A stretch of 64,000 bases of DNA, taken from positions 11,172,501 to 11,236,500 of the forward strand of contig OV121087.1 of the NCBI GenBank assembly GCA_921293015.1. The letters run 5' to 3'. This DNA comes from Phorcus lineatus (taxonomy: Eukaryota > Mollusca > Gastropoda > Trochida > Trochidae). Positions 10,693 to 23,149 of the stretch are shown piece after piece. Both the position numbers and the translations under genes were made by a program. Under the pieces are notes generated by a model. The model made no database searches. It saw only the letters and a program-made list of their open reading frames with translations, and was not told the DNA's origin. How positions within the stretch are numbered: the stretch's first letter is position 1; each line of letters starts with the position of its first letter.

Positions 10693-12674
10693 AGCATATC
10701 CCATACCTGTAACTTATCATGAAATAAAATAAAGAAGCATGCATAAATACTAGACTTTCAAGTGTTTCTCATGTCATAAAGACGAAAATGAGTTATCATA
10801 TCTTTTAAAGGGCATTTATACAAATCTACAGAGATTAGACATTGAAGAATGGTATAATTCATTTGGGTTACAACAGTTATTACTTTGTTTGGGAATAACA
10901 AAACCAGGCTCTAGTATGTTGTCAGACCATATTTGGTCAAGTAAGTTTTGTATGCTCGGTTTTCAAAGTATATTTCTTCTCGTCACCCGGCGTCAATTTG
11001 AAATAAATCTTAAAATTACAAAAAAGTAGTTTTATCATGTTTGGAACCGTAGACTAGTGATTTAAGTATTACTTTAAGATCTATATATTGTTTGAAAGTA
11101 AAACTAGTCATTTCTTTTATTCAAGATTGACACATATGTCGCGAATGAGAGATGAGATACCATGATATAGTGTGCAACGTATTAAACAGCTACAGTGGTA
11201 CAGTACAGTATTGGTAGAAAGGGGTGAGACAGTAATTAGTTTGTGCAAATGAGAAGTCAATCTGACATTAGCCAAACTAGAAGTAATCAAACTGGCATAA
11301 CCGTAGTGAATTCTGGTTATAGGCCTTGTAGGGTGACGTAACAGAGAGAGAGAGAGAGCTGTTTGGTCAGGTTTCACAAACACACAGTTATGTAACAATC
11401 TAGTCTTATTAAAATCGAGAAATAAAAGTTTTGTAATATTCACTAGCGGGATTCTAACGTACTCTATCAGGGGCTTTCCTCTCCAAAACGGTCTGAAAGC
11501 AGCCCCACTTCGCGTACGTGCTTACACCAGTTTAGCGCAGACAAAACCTAGTCATTAGCAGGCCAATCACATCATCACGTCTAAAATAAGAGTAGCAGCG
11601 AAAAAGGTTAACGAATGGTAAACGGGAGTTACTTGCTCCTTCTGATAAGATACTGATACCAAAAGTTTTTGCTGGAGCCATTGTGATTGGCTACTTGAGA
11701 TTGCGTCAAAACGTGGGGCTACGAGGGTGCTTTCAGGCCGTCAACTTTTGAACTGATATTTCCAAAACCCAGTCTTCCTAATTCAAATAGTCTATTAAAA
11801 CAATATCAAAGATTGCACAACTAACTTTACTGCAGCCAATCAGAATTAAGTTATCTTTGACTAAAGTAATCTACTTGTTATAAGGATATTTGAAAAGAAA
11901 CTGCAGAAAATATCCCCTCGATTATTACCCTTATGGTAAATCATAAATAGAGACATATATTTCATATGTGCACAAGTGCACAAAATCTGTACACACGCTT
12001 CGTAAATGTGACACAGTTGTTAGGGTTATTTTCTCTATGTATTTTACATACAGATTACGTAGTGAATAAGACACAGCTTAAACCTGCTTCCGGTCCTCCT
12101 AAGGGGGAATATTCCTTGTGGAAACGAAATTCAAGGGGAGCATTCCAGTTTATGCGCGTATGGTATTAGTACATGATTATAACATAACCATAAAATGTTA
12201 CCAATGGTAACTTTTGGGTGTATGTTAACTTACAATTATTCACTTATAAAAGTCATGTATAAACTCGAATTTCGTTTCCACAATATATAACCCGATAGGA
12301 CTGTCCTCGTGAAGAGTGTGCACAACAGACGAGGTATCTGTTGTTATTCTGTCCTTGACAGTTAATAATGTAAACATCAACTTTATTTTTCCTTAATTTA
12401 ACTATATCTGTAGCAGTGATCTCTTATTGTCCTGCCCACGTAACATAATTTTGTAAATATCATGTTTAGGTTTTGAAATTAACATGTTCCAGACTGGTAT
12501 AACAGTTAATACGAAACAAAATCCTTATTTAGTTTTCTGCTCTCCTTTTTGTTGGGAGATTTTCTGTAAGGATAACCCGACTTCTCGCTGCCCGAGTTAA
12601 GAAACATTTGAAAATAATCTTTTACCAGTTTCTACAACAACCCACCGAATAGCAATTCACTTATTGTTTTCTCT

Positions 12675-15560
12675 TTGTGTGGCATCAAACTGAACAGAAA
12701 TAGTATGTTAAAGTTCTCTTTTTTCATGCTGCATGAACTAAATAAAAAGCATTTTGATATCATAATCTATAAGCATCTCAACTTACTGAAATTCTCATAT
12801 TAAAGGAAAGTTAGTCATCTGACTTATCGTTTCTCAACCACATTACCATTTGCGAGGTAAAATGATTTCTTTGATTTGGAGAAACCAAAGATATGTTCAA
12901 GCCTCAAAGACTTGTGTCGCGTATTGTTCAACTTTCACTTACTGTCACATGTTTTTATAGGAACCATTTTGGTTTCTATTCATCCCCGTAATCCTGATTT
13001 GTCATCAAAGGGACACAGAGTCTGTTTCATGATTTTAACGTGACTTTATTAAGAGCTAAAATATCTTATGACCTGGGTTAAGTTAAATTTTCTTCTCGTA
13101 ATTATGATATTTTCATGTTTTCACTGATTGATATTGTTCGGAGTCAAATGCGTAAAATCAAAAACAAAATTGGTTTATCTCCATCCTACCATGATGAGTT
13201 AATTAACTTTTGAATAACATTTCTTTGATGTCGCGGAAGTTCGGGCGTGATGAGGTCAAAGGCGTTTATATTTTAGGTAAGTTTGATGGGTGTTACATAA
13301 ACTAATATTTACGTAAAAAGATAGAGAAGGGAACGCTACGAAACAAGTAGTTGTCAAGAAAACACGAATCATCATTTAAGTGTTTCTTAACACTCATGAC
13401 GTCAGCACAAAACATGACAAATCGTATAGTACTAAATCACCTCCAACAAAATTGCCTATACCGAATTCCTTTAGTTCATCACGTGACCAGCTTTGTTACG
13501 TCTTAACTGCACTTAGCTATGATGTCTCTGTGAAGTATTCGAATGAAAACTATCGTGACCGAGTCTGATAGTCAGTGTGACAAGAAATAAAACCTTTTCT
13601 TTTCCAAATTTGAGGCAAACAAGTCATATGATTGAGTAGCAGTGTGTTTAACATGTTTAAGAGTGAAGAAGTATTTATTGGAAAGTTTGTTTTGTATCTT
13701 TTTTCCAAATAGTTTATCAGACACCAATTAAATAATCCTATCAAGGTTTTAAAACTTCTATTGAATACTATAATTATTTATAGTTTTAGTTTTATTATAA
13801 AAGATAAAGAACATCAAAGACGACGTCACTTATATTTTATGTATGGTTCTTTGAGTTTGAAAAATCTCGATAATTTTGAATTGACTTTTCAAAGTGATTT
13901 CGATAAAGTTTATCTACAAATTGTATCCATGAGGCGAGTCACTGCTATCTTATCACTGTTAAAACAAAACAGCAGCTTTTGATTGAGGCACTAATTAATC
14001 ATTTCCCCTTTTCATTGTGTTAATTGTACATTTTACAGTAAATATACTTATATTTGTAGTTTTCTACAATGTTGCCTCAATATTTGTGCATTTAACAATG
14101 CTTCATATGATTAAAACGCTCAGCATTACCTTGTATATTTGGTATAGAAGACAAAATAATATAAACTGGAGAAAGAAAGGTCAGAAAAATCATGATCCAT
14201 CTTCGATCTGTTACAATGGGATAAACCCACTGAACACCTTTTAGTCAGATGAAGGATCAGTAGTTGAATTACTAAGTACTTACGAACAGGCGGGTACAAA
14301 AGCATCATTTCATACTTGAACATGTCAAACTAAATGCAGAGGTTTGGAAACCTAACTCATACATTTTTCATAAAACACGAGCGATATTATAATGACATTT
14401 TATTCATAACAATCAAAGAACATATAAAATACATGTGTTTTGGAAAATCATATAAAGAAAACTCTTTAAAGAATGTAAGGTTATGCCATTTTCATTTGGT
14501 ACGAAATTACATATAGATTTGTATGAACGTTTCACATTGAATGAAATCGTTCCCTGTTTTCAATGAATTTGTCCTGCTTAAGAAAAAATACCTCTTTTTT
14601 CAATCCGGGGAAACACCAGTATTGTGTAATATACTTGAAAGCAAATCAACTTTAATATTTTCCTAAATAATGAACAAATAGCAATTAACGACTTAGATAC
14701 AAATGGAAAATCTTTTCTTCTAACCAATAAGAGCAGCTTAAGTGAACAAGAAAAACGGATTCGGTAAACTATACTCCCAAACGCAAGTTAAGTGCACTGT
14801 CTTAGTTTTCTGTATAGGGCTTAAACTGTTCTGTTAACAAATATTTAGTTGAATTCCTGAGTCCAGAGACTAGGACACCTTTCAAGTGATTCTCATATTT
14901 ATGTTTATGTTGCATGTGTATCAATATAATTACTGGGTATTAAGATTTTATCAATTTGTATCAATTTTAAAACAAAACTAAAAGAATCACTACAGCAGTT
15001 TTGGCGTGTTATAAACCATAAACGACGTTTACGACAATGAGAATAGAGCTTTTTTCAGTAAATATAGCCATATGGTCAAAAGTAAAATTTCTCCAAAAAA
15101 GTTTAGCACATAGACCGACAAATAAACTTCAAACTATTATCCAGGCAAGTTTGGTTTTAGAAAAACAGCCATAATGTAAGAAGTTTTACCTTTTTCGGTT
15201 TAAGTAATTTGTGGAACTTTATTCTTATATATCATATAAGAATGATCCTTTACACCAGACTAACCAAACGTAATGTTTGAGAAAGACAAATGTTTCACAA
15301 AGTAGCTGAAATGCTCACATAAGCAATTTTGTATCGCCGCACTCTCACTCGTTCTGGTTTATGGTTTTAATGTGCCAATGGATGAGCGAACTGGACGCAT
15401 GGTCATGATCCATGTACACCACCGTGTGGTCATGTTGCCTCCTTAAACGCCATGTTGAATATTTAGAGGCTAGTGTTATTGTTAAATAAAGAGATGCGAG
15501 TTCTAAAATTCACGATCCTATGAATACGTCGGTGGATTTTATGACAATTAATTAATGTTG
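12675..15560. other. AT-rich intergenic DNA
   Basis: No coding-like frame, splice-ready start exon or clear repeat seen between the end of copy B and the gene 4 promoter. The open frames here are short and have AT-rich background composition. Confidence 0.5.
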
Positions 15561-15576
15561 ACCAGTAGACGGGTCC

Positions 15577-15583
15577 TATATAA
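15577..15583 (+). promoter_or_regulatory. TATA box of gene 4
   Basis: TATATAA followed by GGGACTCC, 58 bp upstream of the gene 4 ATG, the shortest TATA-to-ATG spacing in the cluster. Confidence 0.85.
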
Positions 15584-15634
15584 GGGACTCCAAAGATCCT
15601 CACTTCACCGAGGTCCCTCACACCAACCAGCATC

Positions 15635-17004
15635 ATGAAGGTAAGAGATCTATGCTTGTATCCAACATCAGTATTTCTGCTTTAGGAAACGTTTATCATG
15701 CTAAGTGAAGCGTTATTGCAATTTCTTTTAACTTTCGTTCATACTAGCAATTAATAACATCATCATTAGGATAATCATCCTAATCATTATCGTCGTTATG
15801 GTTGAAAAGAAGACACAGTTAACTTTTAAGAAGCTCTCGCTGACGTCCCTAATAACATGTAGTTATTTCAGTCGGTCGTGCTGAATTTGTTTTCAATCAT
15901 TATACACTTTGATTTGTACAAAATACTGTAGTTCCACATGTTGCATTACACAGCTCCTGGGTTGCGATAACCTTGCAAGAAATTGATTCTCTGTTTCCGA
16001 GAGGATTCCGCTTTTACATTCAGTCTTAACAGCACGCTTGATGTCAAGTATAAATTTGTTCATACAGTGCATCCAAACTACTTGGCATTCAAATAATAAT
16101 TTGCAAATAAGATGTATTGAATGGAGGCGCGGTCACTTGTACTTTATATGTGTTCGCGCATAGATTTTCTTTCGGATTTTGAATTAGAAAGATATATGGA
16201 TTGCTTCAGAATTTTATCAAAATTGTCCCGTGGAATCAACTATCAGAAAAGTAAATATGATCTACAATTTATTGATCTGTACACTAGTCATCCCTTATGT
16301 GGACGGAATACTAGAAATTTGAACAATCCAGATAAATCAAATAAGTCAACATTTACATAATTGTAGTTAGAATCTAAGTCTTTATACTTTCACGTATTCA
16401 ACGTTTTTCTTCATGAAATGCAAATTCACAGTTACAAGAGTAAGTCACGTAATCTTCACAGGGGTTGTCTATAGAACATCCCTTCTATGTAACCATTCCC
16501 TTCACCTTTTGATATTGATAAAAATGATAAACAGAATCATGATTCATCTCTATTTTCTCCCGACAGGCTTCTCTTGCTCTCGTCTTTGCCCTCTTCGCCT
16601 GCGCTTACGCTTCCGGTTACTATGGTAACGGCGCCGGTTTCCATGGAGTCGGACACGGATTCGGACTCTTAGGACACGGCGTTGGATTCCTCGGTCATGC
16701 CGGACATGGAGTTGGAGTCCTCGGTCATGGAGTTGGAGTTCTCGGTCATGCCGGACATGGAGTTGGAGTTCTCGGTCATGGAGTTGGATTCCTCGGTCAT
16801 GCCGGACATGGAGTTGGCTTCGGACACGGATATGGTGTCGGACACGGAGTTGGAGCCGGCTACGGATACGGAAACCGTCTTGCCTACGGACGCAGCTACG
16901 GAAGATACGCTGGCCCTTACAACGGTGGATACTACGGACGCGGCAACGGTTACTATGGCAACGGTTACTACGGACGTGGTGCCGGATACCGTGGCTACTA
17001 TTGA
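15635..17004 (+). CDS. Gene 4: secreted Gly/His/Val-rich protein with GVGVL-GHAGHG repeats, 147 aa
   Basis: Exon 1 is ATG AAG (15635-15640), the intron is 15641-16566 (GTAAGA...CGACAG), and exon 2 is 16567-17004. Exon 2 contains no in-frame ATG, GTG or TTG, so start-codon ORF searches miss it; longer shadow frames on both strands obscure it. The signal peptide is MKASLALVFALFACAYA. The mature protein starts SGYYGNGAGFHGVGHG. About residues 35-90 are alternating units of GHGVGVL and GHAGHGVGVL (17-aa double unit, roughly three copies). The C-terminal third switches to Tyr/Arg/Asn-rich [15 protein letters not shown] ending YRGYY. GVGVL periods recall elastomeric repeats and GHG recalls squid beak histidine-rich proteins; this is analogy only. 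AATAAA at 17055-17060. Confidence 0.92.
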
Positions 17005-17060
17005 ACATTTTCAAACGTGTTTGAATCCTTTTGTTTTTCTTAAACTTACTTTACAATAAA

Positions 17061-20000
17061 AAATGAAACTCCAAAACTTTTGTTATTATGTATTCAGTGA
17101 CTGAAACATGCTTATGGGAGGTGTTCAATTATTCATATAGGAAAATATATTAAGCCTAGTACAGAATTAGATTTATTCGCTAAAAGGCATGAGTTCACCA
17201 ATGATATATAGATATATATGATATCATCAATAGGTATTCAGGTTGTGTATTGCAGTTATATATTTGCACCAAATAATAAATTTGTCCATTTTGTTTAACA
17301 GTATGTCAGAGGAGCCGGACACAATGGCTTACTTTTCGTTAATATCTTAATGTTCAAAATTCAAAATAAACATTTCTATAACACGGCTGTTAAGTTTCCG
17401 TTCTGTTTAGACGTCAAATATTGTTTCCCATGGGAATTTTTGGTATAGTTTTACGTTTTGCGATATAACTACTGATTATTTCGCAGTTTAACATAGTACA
17501 TTTAGTTAATTTGCACGTCACATGACATCTAAGAGACTTCATCCGTATTTAGATGCGAAACAACAATGTACTTTACCATTCATCTCAACCATATAAAAAA
17601 AAAAGACTTTATCATATAATTAAGTTTTCTTAAATCATATATTGTAATAAACCCACTGTCACTGTAAAATATAATTGAATTACTTCTTTATGAAATAATT
17701 GCGTTAAATGTTTGCAATATAGTTTACGATGACCCTGCAAGAGAAATAACAGAATGGTTTAGAAATATATCTTTTTTTCGAAGACAAAAGAGTTCGGACT
17801 AATTATGGTATTTATGAGCATGAAACTTTCTTAACATGTTTCAGTGAAAATATTGTTAGAGAATGTTAATAACTTTATAGCAGGGGTTCACATGTGAGGA
17901 AGAAAGCCCAAGAAAGATCGAGGACAAATCTCTAAAAAGTCAATATTTTGAAACCGTTATTACTCAGAACATGGTCGAATTTAATAAGACTGTACATTTA
18001 AGTGCAAATGTCATTTACATGGAAAGTATGAAACATTGTTTGTCTGTTTTACAGCATCAACTGAATGTACTTACATGAAAATGCTGAAGAGTAAATCGCT
18101 GTAAGCCTTCTCATAGAAGGCAATCGTATCAAAACAAGATCATAATTTTAGAACACATAACTATGATATCATTCCAACGAGATAAGCTTTTCATAATAAT
18201 GCATTATGTTGGTGTTTACCTACCAATGGCTGAGATACCATATATTGCGTTGTTTAAGTAACATGAAACCAGTGCCTGTTTATGACCTATTGATATCAAT
18301 CATATCTGTGACATCTTTTTCACAAATTTACAATATGCATTTTCTTACGCCATGGTATATATAAAAACACAAAATTACAATGTCATCTATCTTTTTCGTT
18401 GTATATACTAACATGCATAAAAACTCATAATAGAATGAAAGGGTTCTATTCTCTTTCAAGGATCCTTGTAACATACTTTGATAAGGTCAAATGGTGCGAA
18501 GGAAAACTACATGCAATCACATCTGAAATATTGCTAGAGTACGAATAGTTTGCTTACTTTGAAAACATACTTATACTTCACTAATGGAACCATTTCCCTT
18601 CCATACACAAACATTCTCTCTGTTTTTGTCCAGCAGAAAGCGATATTGTTCCCACCCCATATACATGGTTCCCAAAGTCAATGAAAGATATTTCTCATTA
18701 TATCATTTCTAATCCCATCTGCAAATTGATGTTTTAATTTTCAAATTGCACATAATGTGCTTACAACTATGGAGATGGACACGCTTTTAATATTGTATCA
18801 ATAAATCTTGTTAAGTCAAGGGATTTGATTTTAGTGGCGCTTCATGGAAGGTGTAACTAAGAAGAAGTCTTTTAAAGAGCCACTCCGTGAGTTGTTGGAG
18901 TCATATATGCCAAACTTAATCAATGGTGTCATTTGATCGCTAAGTATCGACTGTTACCAAAGAAAACACATATTAAAGCTTATCGTTTTTTCACAGTGAC
19001 AATATGAAGGTAGAACGTCGCAATTATGATCGAAAACCGAACAGTTGCGCGCGTTAAATAGTCAAACGTAATTTTGGAGACTTATCTAAAACAGCCAGGA
19101 GGACAGTTAGGAGTTGATAGTTTTTGTTAGGTTATAGAACTAGCATACATGTATATTGGACGTGATATCTACACCTCTGTGCATTTATAAGGCTGTTTTT
19201 AGATTTTCATGGAAAACCAGTATTTGTCATATATATGTCTTTTGGCTATGAAAAGTTAAGATGTTTTGATTTTATGTCACCACATATGATATTTAGGTTC
19301 GTATCAAAGGTAAATAAAATGTTATAAATATCACGGATTGGCTCTTTGTGGGCAACAGAAAGGCAAAATTGTTTGGATAACAATGTATTTGTTGTGAAAT
19401 TCACGACGTGTAGGAGTAAATGCTTACGCCTTCATCAGGTGAAGCGTAGGAAATATGAAATGGGTTACATGATATTGTATATGAGTAACCTCTTTCATAT
19501 TCCCATCGTACTATTGACTCTGGTCTTGATCTTGAATATTCTGTTTTAGTAACTGGTCTGCTATGAAAATGCATCGATGCTTGGAACAATATAAGGATAA
19601 TCAACAATATGCGGGGAAAATAGGGGTTATCTATCCCGAGTGGTTGTTGTTATAAATTCTGAGCTTACCGAGGAGTGTATCAAAATAATTCACGAGGAAC
19701 AGATAAACCGTAATTCCTAGATTTGAGTTGGTTATTCTTTTTTTTACCCAAATCATATTTAAGCGGTTTTCATCTAAAGTACCTTGGGGACATTCTCTCC
19801 CAAAAGGGGTAGCTCCGTCATAAATTCATATACAACCTCCGTCTTAATCTCGGGCTTCCTGCAGTTTCCCCTAGCGGGACAATATTGTAACTTAAACTAC
19901 CTGGCTATATTACAGCCAATGAAAACAACGAATGCATAAATAACATATTTGTTGTCAAACAGGCCTGTGCAACGAAACAGTTGCAAAATGAGGCGTTTGA

Positions 20001-21379
20001 GTTCTGTAAAGACGACTCAAAGTGCAAGGTGCATCTTCGAAAAAAGTCTAGCTTTTGGAAAGCTTACGGAAATAACTTAGGCGATTTGAATGATAACTTT
20101 TGAAACGGCGTCGTTGATTGCACAACTAAATTTGATTGCATCAAATCAACGTTCTACATTTCGTGACAGGGCGACGACTCTATCACATACTGGACGGATA
20201 GAAACAATAATTCTCTCATTTCTTAATAGAGTTTGATACTTAAACCATTTGGAATGATGTTCGATGATATTTTTTATTAAAGAGAATATAATTTTCAATA
20301 TTCCACGCTAAAGTCAACTCTGTTTTAATTGAACATGATTTGGTAATGATGACATCAACACGCAACTATTCTTTCCTAACAACTAATGTCTTCTATTCTT
20401 ATGTAACTTCTGTAACAAATATACCACTTTTTGATCTGAGTTTAACCAATTTGATTGGTTTTCAAAGGATCTTTGGCTAAAATTAAGGAGGAAATTGCAG
20501 GAATTTCTCAACTAAAATTTTCAAAAATGGTATATAATTATATAAAGAAAATCAGAAAGAGTGTTGTATCACAGAAAAGGCATACATTTTGTTCAAATTC
20601 ATATTCAGGTGATAACTGGAATGTTTTCTGATACCGACTTTGTTTCAAATGCAAGGTAATCGATCTTAAAATATCAGTAACAATAATCATTATTGTCTCA
20701 TTTAGTCTAATTACAACATGGTAATTGTATAAAGATAAACTGTAAAATCACAAATTATGATATGATTTGTTATTTTGTCTGAATTGAAATCCAATTTTGG
20801 CTGTTAATTATAATACATTATTCCCAAAAGAAAATCCAACGAAATTGTCTCCGGGTCTTTGAAAAGCTTAAAATCTTTTAAATTCAAATGTGCTTTCTTA
20901 TAAAAGATTCGGCCTTTATTTCTTTTTTGTACGTAACTGTCCTTCCTTGTCAAACTTTAAATCTAAGTTTAATTATCACATATTTCCCTACCCCTCCTAA
21001 GTTCTTATGTGACTTACGTACTTTCGTCGAGATTCCATTTTGGTTGAAAAAAATGCATAATCACTGTACTTTTAAGCCATGGAGTAAATTCAGAGATAGT
21101 AAAAATCCTTTCTTTCATGTTTCCCGCTTCACCCCTAAGTTAAAGACGCCATAAAAAGTTACTGCCAGTCCAGAATCAATTAGAGTTGGGTAATGTGTTT
21201 CTAGCTTTGAATTATTGCCATCACACAATGACATGCAAGAGAGGATTATAAAATGAGGCCCCTGAAAAGTTTTTATGATCAGCATCCAAAAGCGTGAGTG
21301 ATGGACGGTGAACTGTTAAACGTCAGCAAAATACAGTCTCTTTATTCAATTTTAAGTAGCAGGGTTTGAAGATGAAGAG
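17061..21379. other. Long AT-rich intergenic region
   Basis: Apart from the dispersed repeat at 19790-19895 nothing was recognised. An ATG AAG followed by GTAGAA at 19004-19009 has no TATA box at the right distance and no matching second exon. Confidence 0.45.
19790..19895 (+). repeat. Dispersed short repeat (diverged copy)
   Basis: Similar to 4738-4840: shared cores are CATTCTCTCC, GGTAGCTCCGTCATAAATTC and TACAACCTCCGTCTTAAT, with weaker similarity over the next 30 bp (GTTTCCCCTAG...ATTGTAACT). Confidence 0.6.
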
Positions 21380-21386
21380 TATATAA
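21380..21386 (+). promoter_or_regulatory. TATA box of gene 5
   Basis: TATATAA followed by GAGGGAAGG, 74 bp upstream of the gene 5 ATG. Confidence 0.85.
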
Positions 21387-21453
21387 GAGGGAAGGTATAG
21401 TTAGTTCAGTACGCTGATCCTCTCCTCAACGTGACCAAACCCATCACATCAAC

Positions 21454-23074
21454 ATGAAGGTAAGATTTATTGAAAGAAATATTCCAATATGATAGTGGAA
21501 GGACAGAGCTTACTTCGTATGGGTTCATTGAGAATATCCTGACTTCTGTGTTGCATTTCACTTTAGTCCAACTATAGGTCAGAAAGTCAGTTCGATTTTC
21601 GAACCTTCGAAATATTATTTCTCATGATTTTGTTACAAAAGTGCTAATACTAGACCAAGTTATTGTGGTCTGTGACGTTACTCTCTAATTGTGTTTTAAA
21701 AAGCTAATACTATTGGTTACATGAATTGGCAAGCGTATTATCTAAGTACATGTAGTGTCCTGTTATGGAGGTAATTATAAACATAGGCGTTATGCCCGGA
21801 AGCATAAATGTTCATAAATGTTTTGTTCATCATCAAACATCAAAGTTAAGAGTGTTTACAAAGTAACTTTTTTGAAAGTAACTCAGTACTTTTCTAACCA
21901 CAAATGATCAAGCGATATGCCGTTTCGAAGCCATTGAGAGTTTATCGTCTCACACGCGAAATGACAATGCCAGAAACGGCACACCTTCTGGCAAACATCC
22001 TTTCATCCAAAAAATGTTATGTTTTATGCATCGCACCACACTTGCTTAATGCATTCCCTGGGTCATATATTTCCGTCTGACCTATGTTAAGCTACAAAAA
22101 TGTTCCTGGTTAACATTAGTATCTCAAGTGTTTTATTCTGCGCCTTTCTGTTTAATGTTCTGGGCAATGCGAGGACGGTAAAATGTAAAATTCTTGGTTT
22201 ATAAACAGGTCGGCCACAACAATCTTGATAAACTTCTAATCAGATACCCCACTGGTAAACAACTGCAATGTATGCTTAAGCCAGGTTTTGTTGTGAAGGC
22301 AGAATCAGGGATAGAGATCATCACTTTTCTCGATTAAGTTCTGTCAAAATCAACATATAGCCAAATGTATGCCCTGCTGCATTGGATTGTGCTTATATCG
22401 CTAATAGATAGCAAATTCCTGTAGATATCTGATATGGTAGGCTAAAGAGTGTGCAAAGAAAAGTTTCATAATGCAACAAGGCGTAATGAATCAATGCAGA
22501 CAAGCGCGTTCATGCCGGGCAAGAGAAGTTGACATGTACATTACGTCATATCGTCTAACTTTTCTGTTTTCAGGTTGCCATCGCTCTTCTTCTGGCCTTC
22601 AGCGCCACTGCTCTTGGTTCAAATATCCTCGGCTACGGAGCCAATGGTGTAGGCTTCGGCTACGGACATGGCCTCGGCTTTGGAGGTCTCGGCCACGGAG
22701 TCGGATACGGACATGGTCTTGGTTTAGGAGTTGGTCTCGGACACGGAGTCGGAGCCGGATACGGACATGGTTTGGGACTTGGAGTCCACGGAGCAGGATA
22801 TGGACATGGTTTCGGACTTGGAGTCCACGGAGCCGGAGCCGGATACGGACATGGTCTTGGTGTAGGAGTTGGTCTCGGACATGGGGTCGGAGCCGGATAC
22901 GGACATGGTTTGGGACTTGGAGTCCACGGAGCAGGATATGGACATGGTTTCGGACTTGGAGTCCACGGAGCCGGATACGGACATGGTCTTGGTTTTGGTG
23001 CCGGACGTGTTGGTTTCGGAAACGGTTACTACGGTAACGGTTACCACGGCAACGGACTCCTCGCCCTCCATTAG
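21454..23074 (+). CDS. Gene 5: secreted Gly/His/Leu-rich [14 protein letters not shown]-repeat protein, 168 aa
   Basis: Exon 1 is ATG AAG (21454-21459), the intron is 21460-22573 (GTAAGA...TTTCAG), and exon 2 is 22574-23074. The signal peptide [17 protein letters not shown] is followed by [14 protein letters not shown]. The body is built of [13 protein letters not shown] and [11 protein letters not shown] units. An internal duplication of 46 codons (138 bp; compare 22748 with 22886) shows recent repeat expansion. The C-terminus changes to [18 protein letters not shown] and ends LLALH, matching the LLAVH/ILAVH ends of genes 6 and 7. Gly alternates with Tyr, His and Leu, and there is no Cys or acidic residue in the mature part. 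It is expected to be secreted and to pack or coacervate as a structural material; function is inferred. AATAAA at 23144-23149. Gene 6 is convergent downstream. Confidence 0.93.
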
Positions 23075-23149
23075 AGCTTGCTATTGAAATCATTTTTGTA
23101 AATATGTGAAAAAACATCTATCACAAAATAAGGTTGCCACTTCAATAAA

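Larger units (their letters stand above)
8314..12674 (+). repeat. Tandem segmental duplication, copy B (carries gene 3)
   Basis: This is the second copy, directly adjacent to copy A in the same orientation. It starts ATTGAAATACTGTTGC and ends TTGTTTTCTCT at about 12674, where similarity stops. Differences from copy A are scattered substitutions (for example in intron 1 around 9559 and 9685) and loss of the 154-bp stretch present at 7198-7351 in copy A. Confidence 0.9.

Noticed and set aside
19004-19009. ATG AAG followed by GTAGAA
   Set aside because: No TATA box at the expected distance and no matching second exon downstream before gene 5.
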